A stretch of 64,000 nucleotides of DNA from Microbacterium sp. Root61 (GTDB taxonomy: Bacteria; Actinomycetota; Actinomycetes; Actinomycetales; Microbacteriaceae), in NCBI RefSeq assembly GCF_001427525.1, contig NZ_LMGU01000001.1, positions 124,001 through 188,000 on the forward strand. Direction: 5' to 3'. Shown piece after piece: positions 27,326-35,759 of the stretch. The position numbers and the translations under genes are program-made. The notes under the pieces are model-generated. The model saw only the letters and a program-made list of their open reading frames with translations, was not told the origin of the DNA and did no database searches. Numbering within the stretch: position 1 is the first letter of the stretch; the number at the start of each line of letters is the position of its first letter.

Positions 27326-27934
27326 TCAGCGCAGATCGTACGTGAGGTGGGTGACGTGCGGCGTCGTGCGTGCCTGCACCGGGGTGAGATGCAGCGGCGG
27401 GACACCGTCGAACAGCCGGACGATCTCGGGGTGGCCGGACAGGCCGAAAGTCAACGGGACGACGTGCAGGCGGAGGATGTCGAGGTGCCCCGCCGCGAGG
27501 AACTGGTTCAGCGTGGCGGCACCGCCCGCGATCGAGACGTCACCGTCGCCCGCGGCATCCCGTGCCTGCTCCATGGCGGACTCGACCCCGTCGGTGACGA
27601 AGTGGAAGGTGGTGCCGCCCTCCATCACGACTGGCTCGCGGGAATGGTGGGAGAGTACGAACACCGGGGAGCGGTACGGGGGAGTGTCGCCCCACCACCC
27701 GCGCCAGTCGCCCTGCCATGCGCCGCGGATCGGTCCGAACATGTTCCGGCCCATGATGTACGCCTTCGCCGTGAGGATGGCGTCGATCTCGTCGCGATTC
27801 TCGTCGGCATGATCGAACATCCACTCGTGCATGCGCTCGCCGGTGCCGTCGCCGAACGGGGCATCCTCGCGCTGACCGTAGCCGGTCGAGTATCCGTCGA
27901 GCGACAGTGAGAGATCCGCGGTGATCACCGTCAT
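27326..27934 (-). CDS. dihydrofolate reductase / RibD C-terminal family protein
   Basis: A 202-residue protein of the RibD C-terminal / DHFR-like family (YwjB, YyaP type). The N-terminus (TADLSLSLDGYS), the YIMGRNMFGPIRG segment and VSIAGGAATLNQFLAAGHLD fit the family NADPH fold. The substrate is unknown; most members are not folate enzymes. ATG 27934 is chosen within a longer open frame because homologues begin there and CAGACT (27941-27946, minus strand) sits six bases before it. It is divergent from the 100-residue gene at 27980. Confidence 0.9.
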   Translation of the reverse strand: MTVITADLSLSLDGYSTGYGQREDAPFGDGTGERMHEWMFDHADENRDEIDAILTAKAYIMGRNMFGPIRGAWQGDWRGWWGDTPPYRSPVFVLSHHSREPVVMEGGTTFHFVTDGVESAMEQARDAAGDGDVSIAGGAATLNQFLAAGHLDILRLHVVPLTFGLSGHPEIVRLFDGVPPLHLTPVQARTTPHVTHLTYDLR

Positions 27935-27979
27935 GGCGCCAGTCTGCCGCGAGTCGGCGCGGGGTGCCAGACTCCCGTC

Positions 27980-28282
27980 ATGACGTTCGCGAACATCGGA
28001 CACCTCGGTACCAAGCCCGGGGCGAGAGACGAATTGGTTGCGCTGCTGACTCGTCCCAGCGCGGAGTTGAGCGAGATCGGATGCCTCCTCTACGAAGTCG
28101 GCGTGTCCGACGAGCAGCCCGACACGGTGTTCGTCGCCGAGCTGTGGACGACGGCCGAAGCGCATCAGGCGTCGTTGCAGCTTCCGTCGGTGCGGGCGGC
28201 GATCGCCCAGGCGATGCCGCTGCTCTCCGGAGAGATGGGCGGCACGCGGTTCGAGGTGGTCGGGTCGCCGCTGCGCAGCTAG
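27980..28282 (+). CDS. antibiotic biosynthesis monooxygenase (ABM)-type small protein
   Basis: A 100-residue ferredoxin-like-fold protein with the ABM pattern: GHLGTKPGARDELVALL, then CLLYEVGVSDEQPDTVFVAELWTT and a C-terminal helix. Such proteins are cofactor-free monooxygenases or simple dimeric binders; no specific role can be given. CAGACT (27968-27973) lies six bases before the ATG. Its stop TAG shares a CTAG with the stop of the convergent gene, so the two coding ends overlap by four bases. Confidence 0.85.
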   Translation: MTFANIGHLGTKPGARDELVALLTRPSAELSEIGCLLYEVGVSDEQPDTVFVAELWTTAEAHQASLQLPSVRAAIAQAMPLLSGEMGGTRFEVVGSPLRS

Positions 28283-29040
28283 CAGCCGGGCCCGCGAGGG
28301 TTCTCGAGGCAGGTCTTGTCGACTAACGCCGTGCGCACCTCCACGATCCGCACGTCGTAGCCCGTCGTGGTCGCCGCCACCGTGCCGGGCACGGGTCTCC
28401 ATCCCGACCCGAAGCTGACCGAGGCCGAGTACAGCACCGTGACGCCCACGGGATAGGTGCCGCGTGCGGTGTAGACATGGGTGGTCGGAGTCGGAGTGAA
28501 TTCGGCCTGATCGAGTGCGGACCACGCGGCCCCACCGGTCGAGGTCGTGCGGACGCTGCCGTCGCCGTAGTCGAAGCGGAACCCGGCGGGCACGAACCGC
28601 ACGACGACGTCATAGTCGAACAGCACTCCGGGGATCTGCTGTTCGGATGCCGCCGCCACCAGGTTCGTCGGCATGCCCACCACGCCGAGACCGAGCGGTT
28701 CACCCGTCAGCGTCGGGCGCGCCGGCACGAACGACACCAGATCGGCCAGCGTCACATCGGGCAGCCCGACGACGTCGTACACGATGTCACAGCGGTTCAG
28801 CGGGCAATCGGTCGGTTCCGGCGCCGGTTCTGGAGCGGATGCCTCGGGTCCGGTCGGTCGCGACGGTGCGGCGTCACCGGTGCCGGGCTGGGTCACGTAG
28901 CCGCCGATGTCGATCTGGGTGCCGGAGTTCTCGACAGTGCACTGCGTCCACATTGTCGACCCGTCGCACGTCGAGACGTCCATCGCGCCGAGCTGCGAAG
29001 CGAGCAGAATTGTTGCGACGCACGCTATGAGATGCTGCAC
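28279..29040 (-). CDS. secreted protein with PKD-like domain
   Basis: A 253-residue protein with a short hydrophobic N-terminus (about 3-20), a Pro/Ala/Glu linker (about 55-78) and a C-terminal domain with PKD-like features (FDYGDGS, then THVYTARGTYPVGVTVLYS). Six or more cysteines suggest disulfides outside the cell. Its start lies inside the 3' end of the upstream lipoprotein gene (16-base overlap), so the pair is translated together. I cannot assign a function; binding to surface polymers is one possibility. Confidence 0.8.
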   Translation of the reverse strand: MQHLIACVATILLASQLGAMDVSTCDGSTMWTQCTVENSGTQIDIGGYVTQPGTGDAAPSRPTGPEASAPEPAPEPTDCPLNRCDIVYDVVGLPDVTLADLVSFVPARPTLTGEPLGLGVVGMPTNLVAAASEQQIPGVLFDYDVVVRFVPAGFRFDYGDGSVRTTSTGGAAWSALDQAEFTPTPTTHVYTARGTYPVGVTVLYSASVSFGSGWRPVPGTVAATTTGYDVRIVEVRTALVDKTCLENPRGPGC

Positions 29041-29564
29041 GAGTTGGTCTCGATCGCGTTGCTGGCGGAGATTTTCAACCCTGTGTCCGACTGATCGTCG
29101 GAGACAAACGAGATCTCGACCGTGTAGCTCGTTGGCCGATCGTGGGCGACGACGGATTTTCCTTCACCGTCGTTGACGGTGACGGCCGAGACATCGGTGC
29201 AGGCAAGCGCGACGACGGCTGCCGTGTCGTTTGCGATCGACTGCCCCTGAAAGCGGGTGATCGCAGTTTCCCCGCTCACAGTCCAACCGTCCGCGTGCAT
29301 CTTGGACAGCGACTTGCGCTCACCCGCGTTGGCATCCCCGGTCGTCCACGCATAGACCTCTTCGAACGTCTCCGGGTCGCTCAGATCCACCTGGTTCAGC
29401 GCGTCGACGTAGCTCCGGTACGTCTCCTCGGCGGCGGCGAATGCCTCGTCCTCGCTGGAGAAGAGGGGAGTGGAGGTGACCGGCTGCGGCTGGCCGCCGC
29501 ATCCGCTCATCACGGCGCACACGAGCGCAATCGCAACGATCGCGACGGCGCGGGGGATCTTCAC
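29025..29564 (-). CDS. putative lipoprotein of unknown function
   Basis: A 179-residue protein starting at GTG 29564. The start gives a typical signal peptide ending in the lipobox MSGC (Cys about residue 22), and TACGGT (29571-29576, minus strand) lies six bases upstream. An upstream in-frame start at 29636 would add a basic extension before the signal and is rejected. The mature part has an alpha/beta pattern like small solute-binding or NTF2-like folds (EETYRSYVDALNQVDLSDPE), but no family is certain. It overlaps the PKD-protein gene by 16 bases. Confidence 0.82.
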   Translation of the reverse strand: MKIPRAVAIVAIALVCAVMSGCGGQPQPVTSTPLFSSEDEAFAAAEETYRSYVDALNQVDLSDPETFEEVYAWTTGDANAGERKSLSKMHADGWTVSGETAITRFQGQSIANDTAAVVALACTDVSAVTVNDGEGKSVVAHDRPTSYTVEISFVSDDQSDTGLKISASNAIETNSCSIS

Positions 29565-29645
29565 GCGACTACCGTAACCGGGCGGCTCTCGACGCGGCCG
29601 AGTTATCCACAACCGCCGTCGCAGGCCCACTGCCATACTGAGCGC

Positions 29646-30020
29646 ATGAAGCTCTCGAGACTCGTCGCGACCGCTGCCGTCATCGCCCTCGCGGTCGGGC
29701 TCAGCGCGTGCGCGCAGCAGGAGACTCCCGTGATCGCACCCGTGACCAAGGACGTAGGCGACCTGCAGGGAACGACGGTGGATCTCGTCGTCGGGCAGGT
29801 ACTCAACATCAACACGGGCGACCTCGCCGTCGACAGTTACTCCGGCGCCGTCGAAGACACCTCGGTGGCGGAGTTCGTCGCCGGACGCACAGATGGCAGC
29901 GCGACCTTCAACCCCGGCGTGACGGCGCTCGCCGAGGGCACGACGAAGGTCGTGCTCTCCAACAGCGACGGCGGCATCCAGGACGTCACCTTCACGGTGG
30001 ACGTCACAGCCGCGAAATAG
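29646..30020 (+). CDS. small lipoprotein of unknown function
   Basis: A 124-residue protein with a signal peptide ending in LSACAQQ (lipobox Cys near 22). The mature part is beta-rich (TTVDLVVGQVLNINTGD, TTKVVLSNSDGGIQDVTFTV) and looks like a single Ig-like sandwich. CATACT (29634-29639) lies six bases upstream of the ATG. It is divergent from the lipoprotein gene at 29564; the two starts are 82 bases apart, so both could share control. Confidence 0.83.
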   Translation: MKLSRLVATAAVIALAVGLSACAQQETPVIAPVTKDVGDLQGTTVDLVVGQVLNINTGDLAVDSYSGAVEDTSVAEFVAGRTDGSATFNPGVTALAEGTTKVVLSNSDGGIQDVTFTVDVTAAK

Positions 30021-30097
30021 GGCTTATTCACGGCTGTCACATCCCCGTGACGGCATGTACACCTGCTTAGACTGACCTCAGCGATCGGCATCTGCCT

Positions 30098-31264
30098 TTG
30101 GCTTTCACCCCCGGACCCGCGTTCCGCGAGTTTGCCCGATCGAGTGGGTTTGCCATCGCAACTATCTCCGTACCCGAATCCCGCCTCGGCCCGATTCGGA
30201 CGACGTACGCCGGAAAAGACTCGTTCCCGCCGATCACGCGCGCGTACACGGAGGTGTCGCAGCTCGTCCGCGAAACCGGCCTCCTCGCACGCGAGCGCTG
30301 GTTCTACGCGCTGGTGGGCACCGCCCTCCTGCTCGGTTTCGGCGGTGTGATCACCGGCTTCATCCTCCTGGGTGACACCTGGTACCAGCTGCTGATGGCC
30401 GGTGCCCTCGGCATCCTGTTCACGCAGGTCGCCTTCCTCTCCCACGAAGCCGCGCACAAGGCGATCCTCGTCTCCGGTACCGGCAACGAGCGGCTGGCGC
30501 GTTTCCTCGCGGCCGGCGTCGTCGGCATCAGCCTGAGCTGGTGGAACTCCAAGCACACCCGTCACCACGCGAACCCGAACCGCGTCAGCAAGGATCCCGA
30601 CATCGAAGTCGACACGATCCGCTTCCTCGAAGAGGATGCCGCGAAGGTCACCGGCCCCATGGGTTTCATCACCCGCCGCCAGGGTTGGCTGTTCTTCCCA
30701 CTGCTGACGCTCGAAGGCCTGAACCTGCACTATCTCGGCCTGAAGCACCTGCTCGGCAAAGGCGAGGTCAAGAACCGCTGGACCGAGCTGGGCCTCATCG
30801 CGCTGCGCTTCGCGCTGTACCTCACCCCGATCTTCCTCTTCCTGCCCGTGGGCATGGCGTTCGCGTTCATCGGCGTGCAGCTGGCGGTCTTCGGCGTCTA
30901 CATGGGCGCCTCGTTCGCGCCGAACCACAAGGGCATGCCGATCATCGACGCCGATGCGAAGCTCGACTTCTTCACCAAGCAGGTGCGCACCTCCCGCAAC
31001 GTCTCGGGCGGCTGGATGGCCACGATCTTCATGGGCGGGCTCAACTACCAGATCGAGCACCACCTGTTCCCGAGCATGGCGCGCCCGCATCTGGCCAAGA
31101 CGCGCGAAATCGTGCGCGAGCACTGCGCCACCCTCGGCGTCCCGTACACCGAGACCACGATCCTGCAGTCCTACTGGATCGTCATCCAGTATCTGAACAA
31201 GGTCGGTCTCGCCGCGCGCGATCCGTTCGACTGCTACATCGTCGAGCGCTTCCGCAAGGTCTGA
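30098..31264 (+). CDS. membrane fatty acid desaturase
   Basis: A membrane acyl-lipid desaturase with the three histidine boxes: HEAAH (about residue 113), HTRHH (about 151) and QIEHH (about 314). QxxHH in the third box is typical of front-end and acyl-CoA/acyl-lipid desaturases. There are four or more helices. It probably introduces a double bond into membrane acyl chains, perhaps in the cold, as the cold-shock gene is adjacent. The start is uncertain: TTG 30098 is the first in-frame start but has no ribosome site. TTAGACT at 30067-30073 may be the -10. A 15-bp terminator follows. Confidence 0.9.
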   Translation: MAFTPGPAFREFARSSGFAIATISVPESRLGPIRTTYAGKDSFPPITRAYTEVSQLVRETGLLARERWFYALVGTALLLGFGGVITGFILLGDTWYQLLMAGALGILFTQVAFLSHEAAHKAILVSGTGNERLARFLAAGVVGISLSWWNSKHTRHHANPNRVSKDPDIEVDTIRFLEEDAAKVTGPMGFITRRQGWLFFPLLTLEGLNLHYLGLKHLLGKGEVKNRWTELGLIALRFALYLTPIFLFLPVGMAFAFIGVQLAVFGVYMGASFAPNHKGMPIIDADAKLDFFTKQVRTSRNVSGGWMATIFMGGLNYQIEHHLFPSMARPHLAKTREIVREHCATLGVPYTETTILQSYWIVIQYLNKVGLAARDPFDCYIVERFRKV

Positions 31265-31281
31265 GACCTCCGGACACAGCA

Positions 31282-31315
31282 AAACGGTCGTCCCACCGAG
31301 GTGGGACGACCGTTT
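31282..31315. terminator. bidirectional terminator between desaturase and cold shock gene
   Basis: The arms 31282-31296 and 31301-31315 pair perfectly (15 bp) around a CGAG loop. The outer bases are AAA on one side and TTT on the other, so it can act for both convergent genes. Confidence 0.9.
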
Positions 31316-31349
31316 CGTCGTTCAGAGCCGAAGCTCAAGACGAGGTGGC

Positions 31350-31556
31350 TCAGAGCGGACGGATGTTCTCCGCCTGCAGGCCCTTGGGGCCCTGTGCCAC
31401 GTCGAACTCGACCTGCTGGTTCTCTTCGAGGTTACGGAAGCCGCCCGAGGAGACGATCGCGCTGTAGTGCGCGAACACGTCGGGGGTGCCGTCGGCCGGG
31501 GCGATGAAGCCGTAGCCCTTTTCGGAGTTGAACCACTTCACGGTTCCAGTTGCCAT
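31350..31556 (-). CDS. cspA: cold shock protein CspA family
   Basis: A 68-residue single-strand nucleic acid-binding protein and RNA chaperone. The RNP motifs are KGYGFIAP and DVFAHYSAI, and the start [14 protein letters not shown] is standard for the family. An A/G-rich ribosome site (AAGAAAGAAG) precedes the ATG at 31556. An upstream in-frame extension is rejected. The 404-bp gap upstream would allow a long leader, as in other cspA genes, but I could not place the promoter. Confidence 0.95.
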   Translation of the reverse strand: MATGTVKWFNSEKGYGFIAPADGTPDVFAHYSAIVSSGGFRNLEENQQVEFDVAQGPKGLQAENIRPL

Positions 31557-31960
31557 GATGTCTTCTTTCTTTAGGTGTTCGGCACGGCTGCTGCGGTGCC
31601 TAATGACCACGCCGTGCAAGGTGTGGACAGTGGGGTCGGCCTAAGGCCGAAGTGTGAGGCGTCGCGACCACAGAGCGTGGTCGGCGCGGTGCCCGGTCGG
31701 GAGGGACGCAGGAGACGCCTGGAGCGGCGTATGGGAAATGCGAATTCGGTCTTCTCTCGCTCCGCGCCTGGGGCGTCTGGAGGTTCTTCTAAGTCGGCGC
31801 AAGCCGTCTGCGGGGGTGATCTCGGTCGATCTCCGACGTGCCACGGGGAGCGGAACCGAGGCTCTTTTCCCTGTGTGGATCAACTTTGAGCCTACACGTT
31901 CGCACTTCGTGATACAGGAAATGTCGCGATCCGTTACTCGGCGCCATTTCCCACCGGTTC
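31557..31960. other. 404-bp non-coding region upstream of cspA
   Basis: No gene is credible here. It contains a short hairpin (TCGGCC-TAA-GGCCGA, 31636-31650) that would lie in a cspA leader, and locally lower GC near 31870-31930, where a promoter may be. No clear terminator for the FUSC gene, which ends at 31961, is visible. Confidence 0.6.
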
Positions 31961-32989
31961 TCAGGCATCGTCGCCGAGCGCTTCATGGATGCGACGCAGG
32001 TCTTCCAGCAGCGATCCGATGAGGATCCAGTGGTCGCGCGACGGGGTGGCGATCGTGAGCGGCGCGGTGAGCGCAGGAACCTCCGGGAGAGCGGATGCCG
32101 CGCCCTCGGTCTGCGCGATCCACAGCCGGGTGTCGTGTGCGGCGCGCCGCAGCTGTTCGGCGATCGCGCGCACGGCGGGTTCGGACACGAGCGTGGGGTC
32201 GTAGCGATCCCGGACGGCCCGGGTCATGCCGATCACCTGCGTCACGATGGGGCCGAAGCGGTCGAGGCGCTGGGCCAGCTCGGCATACTCGTCGCGGTAC
32301 TTCCGGCCGCGAGGGTTGAGCCGGAGCGAGTCCGCACCGGCGACGATCGCGGCATCCGCGGCGTCCCGCATCGGCCGCATCAGTCGCGCCTCCAGGAGCA
32401 GCCCCTCGAGCTCGCCGGACGTCTGGGGACGCTCGAGGGCGGCCGCGAGGCGCTCGAGCGACACGGCCAGCTCTTCTCCGAGGCCGTCGACGGCGTCCCG
32501 CGCGGGCTTGATCGCGACCGGCGGTACGAGGGCGAGGTTGACGACGATGCCGATGATGGCGCCGATGATCGTCTCGAGGATGCGGTCGACGGCGTAGTTC
32601 GGGGTGGCGGCGCCGAGTGCGAGGACGAGCATGGCGCTGATCGCGACCTGGTTCGTCGTGGCGGAGGTCATCCGCAGCGCCCACGCCACGATCAGCGCCG
32701 CGACGATCGCGAGGAGTACCACCCACGTGGCCGGCCCGAGGAGCAGACCGAGGAGCGATGCGACCACAACGCCCGTGATGACGCCGATGCTGCGCTCTAC
32801 GGCCTTGCTGAGCGACTGGTTGAGGCTGGGCTGCACCACCAGCAGCGCCGCGATGGCGGCGAACACCGGCGGCGGACCTTCGATGAGCCAGCCCGCCACC
32901 AGCCAGGCCAGCACGGCTGCGACCGCGGACTTCGTCACCTGGAGCAGTGGCGTCCGGTGAGTCGCTCGGATGGCGGCGGGCATGCGCAT
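31961..32989 (-). CDS. FUSC-family aromatic acid exporter-like membrane protein
   Basis: A 342-residue protein with six N-terminal hydrophobic helices (about 15-160) and a long soluble helical C-terminal half. The N-terminal domain (LLQVTKSAVAAVLAW, VQPSLNQSLSKAVERSIGVITG) fits the FUSC / aromatic acid exporter family (DUF939-like). ATG 32989 is chosen because TACCGT (32996-33001, minus strand) lies six bases upstream and homologues begin just before the first helix. The substrate is not known. Confidence 0.88.
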   Translation of the reverse strand: MRMPAAIRATHRTPLLQVTKSAVAAVLAWLVAGWLIEGPPPVFAAIAALLVVQPSLNQSLSKAVERSIGVITGVVVASLLGLLLGPATWVVLLAIVAALIVAWALRMTSATTNQVAISAMLVLALGAATPNYAVDRILETIIGAIIGIVVNLALVPPVAIKPARDAVDGLGEELAVSLERLAAALERPQTSGELEGLLLEARLMRPMRDAADAAIVAGADSLRLNPRGRKYRDEYAELAQRLDRFGPIVTQVIGMTRAVRDRYDPTLVSEPAVRAIAEQLRRAAHDTRLWIAQTEGAASALPEVPALTAPLTIATPSRDHWILIGSLLEDLRRIHEALGDDA

Positions 32990-33082
32990 GGCTCCACGGT
33001 AGGCCCGCGGTCGCTCGCGGTGTGGCCACGGCGCGACCGTAGGCTGGAACGGCGCTCCCGCGCACGAGGAAGGGGACGACGG

Positions 33083-33523
33083 ATGGACATCGAGCACGAG
33101 GCATCCGATGCCGTCCTCTCCCGTCCGGGGTTCGCCCTGATCCGCGGCACGGACCGGTGCCCGTGCGGCACAGGTCGCTCTCTGGACGGATGCTGCGGCC
33201 CGGCGCTGCGCGGAACCCCGCCGGCGACGGCCGAAGCCCTGATGCGTTCGCGCTACACCGCGTTCGTCCTGGGCGATGCGGCGTACCTACTCGGATCGTG
33301 GCATCCCGGCACGCGTCCTGAGACGCTCGACCTGGATCCGATGCTGCGCTGGCGCGGACTCGAGATCGAGGATGTCGAGTCCGGGGTCGCGGGAGACAAG
33401 CGCGGCTTAGTGGCGTTCCGCGCGCGCTGGCGCGACGGTCGCGAGGAGGGGGCGCTGCGGGAACGCAGTCGCTTCGTCTTCCAGAGCGACCGCTGGTGGT
33501 ACCTCGACGGCGTCATCGACTGA
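33083..33523 (+). CDS. YchJ-family SEC-C zinc-binding protein
   Basis: A 146-residue UPF0225/YchJ-like protein. An N-terminal SEC-C-type zinc motif (CPCGTGRSLDGCCG) is followed by an NTF2-like domain (AEALMRSRYTAFVLGDAAYLLGSWHP). GAGGAAGGGG precedes the ATG, so it has a leader; TAGGCT near 33040 is a possible -10. Function is unknown. The protein is widespread and always small. Confidence 0.9.
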   Translation: MDIEHEASDAVLSRPGFALIRGTDRCPCGTGRSLDGCCGPALRGTPPATAEALMRSRYTAFVLGDAAYLLGSWHPGTRPETLDLDPMLRWRGLEIEDVESGVAGDKRGLVAFRARWRDGREEGALRERSRFVFQSDRWWYLDGVID

Positions 33524-33556
33524 CCCACCGGCGTGAGGGCGCGGTAGCGTCGTTCC

Positions 33557-34330
33557 ATGACGACTCAGCTCGAGAAAGCACAGTCCCTCGCGGCCCTCTA
33601 CGCGGCACCGGCGATCGTCCGCCTGGTGAACGTGTGGGATGTCGTATCGACCCGCGCCGTCGCCGCTATGCCGGAGTCGCGCGCCATCGCGACCGCTGGC
33701 CACTCGATCGCCGCGTCGTACGGCTACGCCGACGGCGAGATCCCGCTCGATCTGACGCTCGGCATGGTCTCGCGCATCGTGGAGGCGACCGAGCTGCCCG
33801 TCACGGCCGACCTCGACGACGGCTACGCGGACCCGGGCGAGACCGTGCGACGCGTCATCCAGGTGGGTGTCGTCGGTGCGAACGTCGAAGACCGCCTCCG
33901 ACCGCTCGCCGAGTCGGTCGCCCGCGTCGAGGCCGTCATCCGGGCGGGCGAGCAGGAGGGCGTGCCGTTCGTGCTCAATGCCCGCACCGACGCCTTCGTG
34001 CGCGCCGGAGATCGGCCGCTGGCCGAATCGATCGCCGACGCCATCGAGCGCGGTCGTGCCTATCTCGATGCCGGAGCGAGCCTCGTGTTCGTGCCCGGCA
34101 TCCTGAACGCCGACGTCACCCGCGAACTGGTAGCCGGCATCGGCGAGCGCAAGGTCAGCGTCATCGGCCTGCCCGGAGCCCTCACCGCCGCCGAGTACGA
34201 GGCGCTCGGAGTCGCGCGCATCTCGTATGGTCCGCTCCCGCAGCGGGTCTCGCTCAACGCGCTGTACGACCTCGCCACGGATCTGTACGCGGACGGCTCC
34301 GTCCCGCGGACGCTGCGCCCGCTGAACTGA
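33557..34330 (+). CDS. isocitrate lyase / PEP mutase family enzyme
   Basis: A 257-residue TIM-barrel protein of the ICL/PEPM superfamily. LPVTADLDDGYAD carries the metal-binding aspartates; VGVVGANVEDR and FVLNARTDAFVRAG are further signatures. The KKCGH-type catalytic cysteine loop of isocitrate lyase is not present, so it is not an isocitrate lyase; carboxyphosphonoenolpyruvate mutase-like or oxaloacetate decarboxylase-like activity is possible. TAGCGT (33545-33550) lies six bases before the ATG. Confidence 0.9.
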   Translation: MTTQLEKAQSLAALYAAPAIVRLVNVWDVVSTRAVAAMPESRAIATAGHSIAASYGYADGEIPLDLTLGMVSRIVEATELPVTADLDDGYADPGETVRRVIQVGVVGANVEDRLRPLAESVARVEAVIRAGEQEGVPFVLNARTDAFVRAGDRPLAESIADAIERGRAYLDAGASLVFVPGILNADVTRELVAGIGERKVSVIGLPGALTAAEYEALGVARISYGPLPQRVSLNALYDLATDLYADGSVPRTLRPLN

Positions 34331-34392
34331 GGGATGCCGCGGCCGGCAGCGCGCTCGTCGCTCCGGCGATCGTGGACTTGTACGCTCGGACC

Positions 34393-35442
34393 ATGCTTGC
34401 CACCGTCATCCACGCTCCCCGTGACATCCGTGTCGAACAAGTCCCGGATCCCGTGCTGTCCACCGGCGCCGACGCCATCGTGCGCGTCGTGGCCGCCTGC
34501 GTCTGCGGCTCCGACCTCTGGCCGTACCGCGGAGTCACGCCGACGGATCAGCCGCACCGCATCGGACACGAGTTCGTCGGCATCGTCGAGGCCGTCGGCC
34601 CCGAGGTCGCCCAGGTCAGGGTGGGCGACTTCGTCATCGCCCCGTTCTACGTCTGCGACGGCACCTGCATCAACTGCCGCAACGGCGTGAGCACGTCGTG
34701 CGTGCAGGGCGGATGGTGGGGGAGCGATGCCGCCGTCGGCGGCTTCGCCGACGGCGGTCAGGGCGAGAAGGTGCGGGTTCCGCTCGCGGACGGCACGCTC
34801 GCCGTCGTGCCCGGACCGATCGCCGACGACGAGATCCCGGGCCTGCTGACGTTGAGCGACGTGATGGGGACCGGCCACCACGCGGCCGTGTCCGCCGGCG
34901 TCGTCGCAGGCGACAGTGTCGCCGTGGTCGGCGACGGCGCGGTCGGACTGTGCGCGATCATCGCGGCGAAGCGGCTCGGCGCGACCACGATCATCGCCAT
35001 GTCGCGGCACCCGAAGCGTCAGGAGCTCGCCCGCAAGTTCGGCGCGACCCACATCGTCGAGGAGCGCGGCGACGACGGCGTCGCGCGCGTCCGCGAGCTC
35101 ACGGGCGGCATCGGCGCCGACCGCGTCCTGGAGTGCGTCGGCACCAAGGAGTCCATGGACCAGGCGCTGCGCTCGACCCGGCCCGGCGGCATGGTCGGAT
35201 ATGTCGGCGTGCCCAACGGCGGCCCCGAGCTGCCGGTGCGCCAGATGTTCAACCGCAACGTCGGTGTCAACGGCGGCGTCGCGCCGGTCCGCGGCTACAT
35301 CGAGGAGCTCCTGCCCGATGTTCGGTCCGGGGCGATCCAGCCAGGGCTCGTCTTCGACCTCGAGCTTCCGCTCACCGAGGCCGCCGCGGCCTACGCCGCG
35401 ATGGACGAGCGTCAGGCGACGAAGGTGCTGCTGCGGCCGTAG
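34393..35442 (+). CDS. zinc-dependent alcohol dehydrogenase
   Basis: A 349-residue medium-chain dehydrogenase. The catalytic zinc ligands are in CVCGSD and GHEFVG. A structural-zinc cysteine cluster lies at VCDGTCINCRNGVSTSC. The NAD(P) motif is VVGDGAVGLCAII. The substrate is unknown; it could be an alcohol, aldehyde or polyol. TACGCT (34381-34386) lies six bases before ATG 34393, which supports this start within a longer frame. The stop is three bases from the convergent DUF1653 gene. Confidence 0.93.
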   Translation: MLATVIHAPRDIRVEQVPDPVLSTGADAIVRVVAACVCGSDLWPYRGVTPTDQPHRIGHEFVGIVEAVGPEVAQVRVGDFVIAPFYVCDGTCINCRNGVSTSCVQGGWWGSDAAVGGFADGGQGEKVRVPLADGTLAVVPGPIADDEIPGLLTLSDVMGTGHHAAVSAGVVAGDSVAVVGDGAVGLCAIIAAKRLGATTIIAMSRHPKRQELARKFGATHIVEERGDDGVARVRELTGGIGADRVLECVGTKESMDQALRSTRPGGMVGYVGVPNGGPELPVRQMFNRNVGVNGGVAPVRGYIEELLPDVRSGAIQPGLVFDLELPLTEAAAAYAAMDERQATKVLLRP

Positions 35443-35445
35443 TCG

Positions 35446-35658
35446 TCAGGGTTCCCGGCGGAACCGCGGCCCCCGATAGCCGTCGCGGTCGACCAGCTCG
35501 TCCCACATGGAGCGCGGGCGCACCCACAGGCGGCCGTCACCGTCGAGCGGGCGGTACACGACGTGCTCCTCCTCGGTCTCGCTGTGCAGAGCGGTCCCGA
35601 TCACCTCGTAGCGGGCTCCTTTGAAGTGCCGGTAGACACCGGGCTCGACGTCGGTCAT
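35446..35658 (-). CDS. DUF1653 small protein
   Basis: A 70-residue DUF1653 protein; the pattern PGVYRHFKGARYEVIG, HSETEEEHVVYRPL and WVRPRSMWDELV matches the whole family. It is predicted to be a small beta-barrel; the function is unknown. TAGGCT (35665-35670, minus strand) ends six bases before the ATG. Confidence 0.92.
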   Translation of the reverse strand: MTDVEPGVYRHFKGARYEVIGTALHSETEEEHVVYRPLDGDGRLWVRPRSMWDELVDRDGYRGPRFRREP

Positions 35659-35759
35659 CCGTCGAGCCTACGCAGGCCACGAGGGCATCCCGAGTCCGGG
35701 ACGCCGATTCGGGGGTAGCGTCGGGGGAACGGGCGGGGACACGACACGGAGGAGCTGCC

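Noticed and set aside
33557-34330. Isocitrate lyase of the glyoxylate shunt
   Set aside because: The KKCGH-type catalytic loop is missing and the protein is far shorter than true isocitrate lyases.
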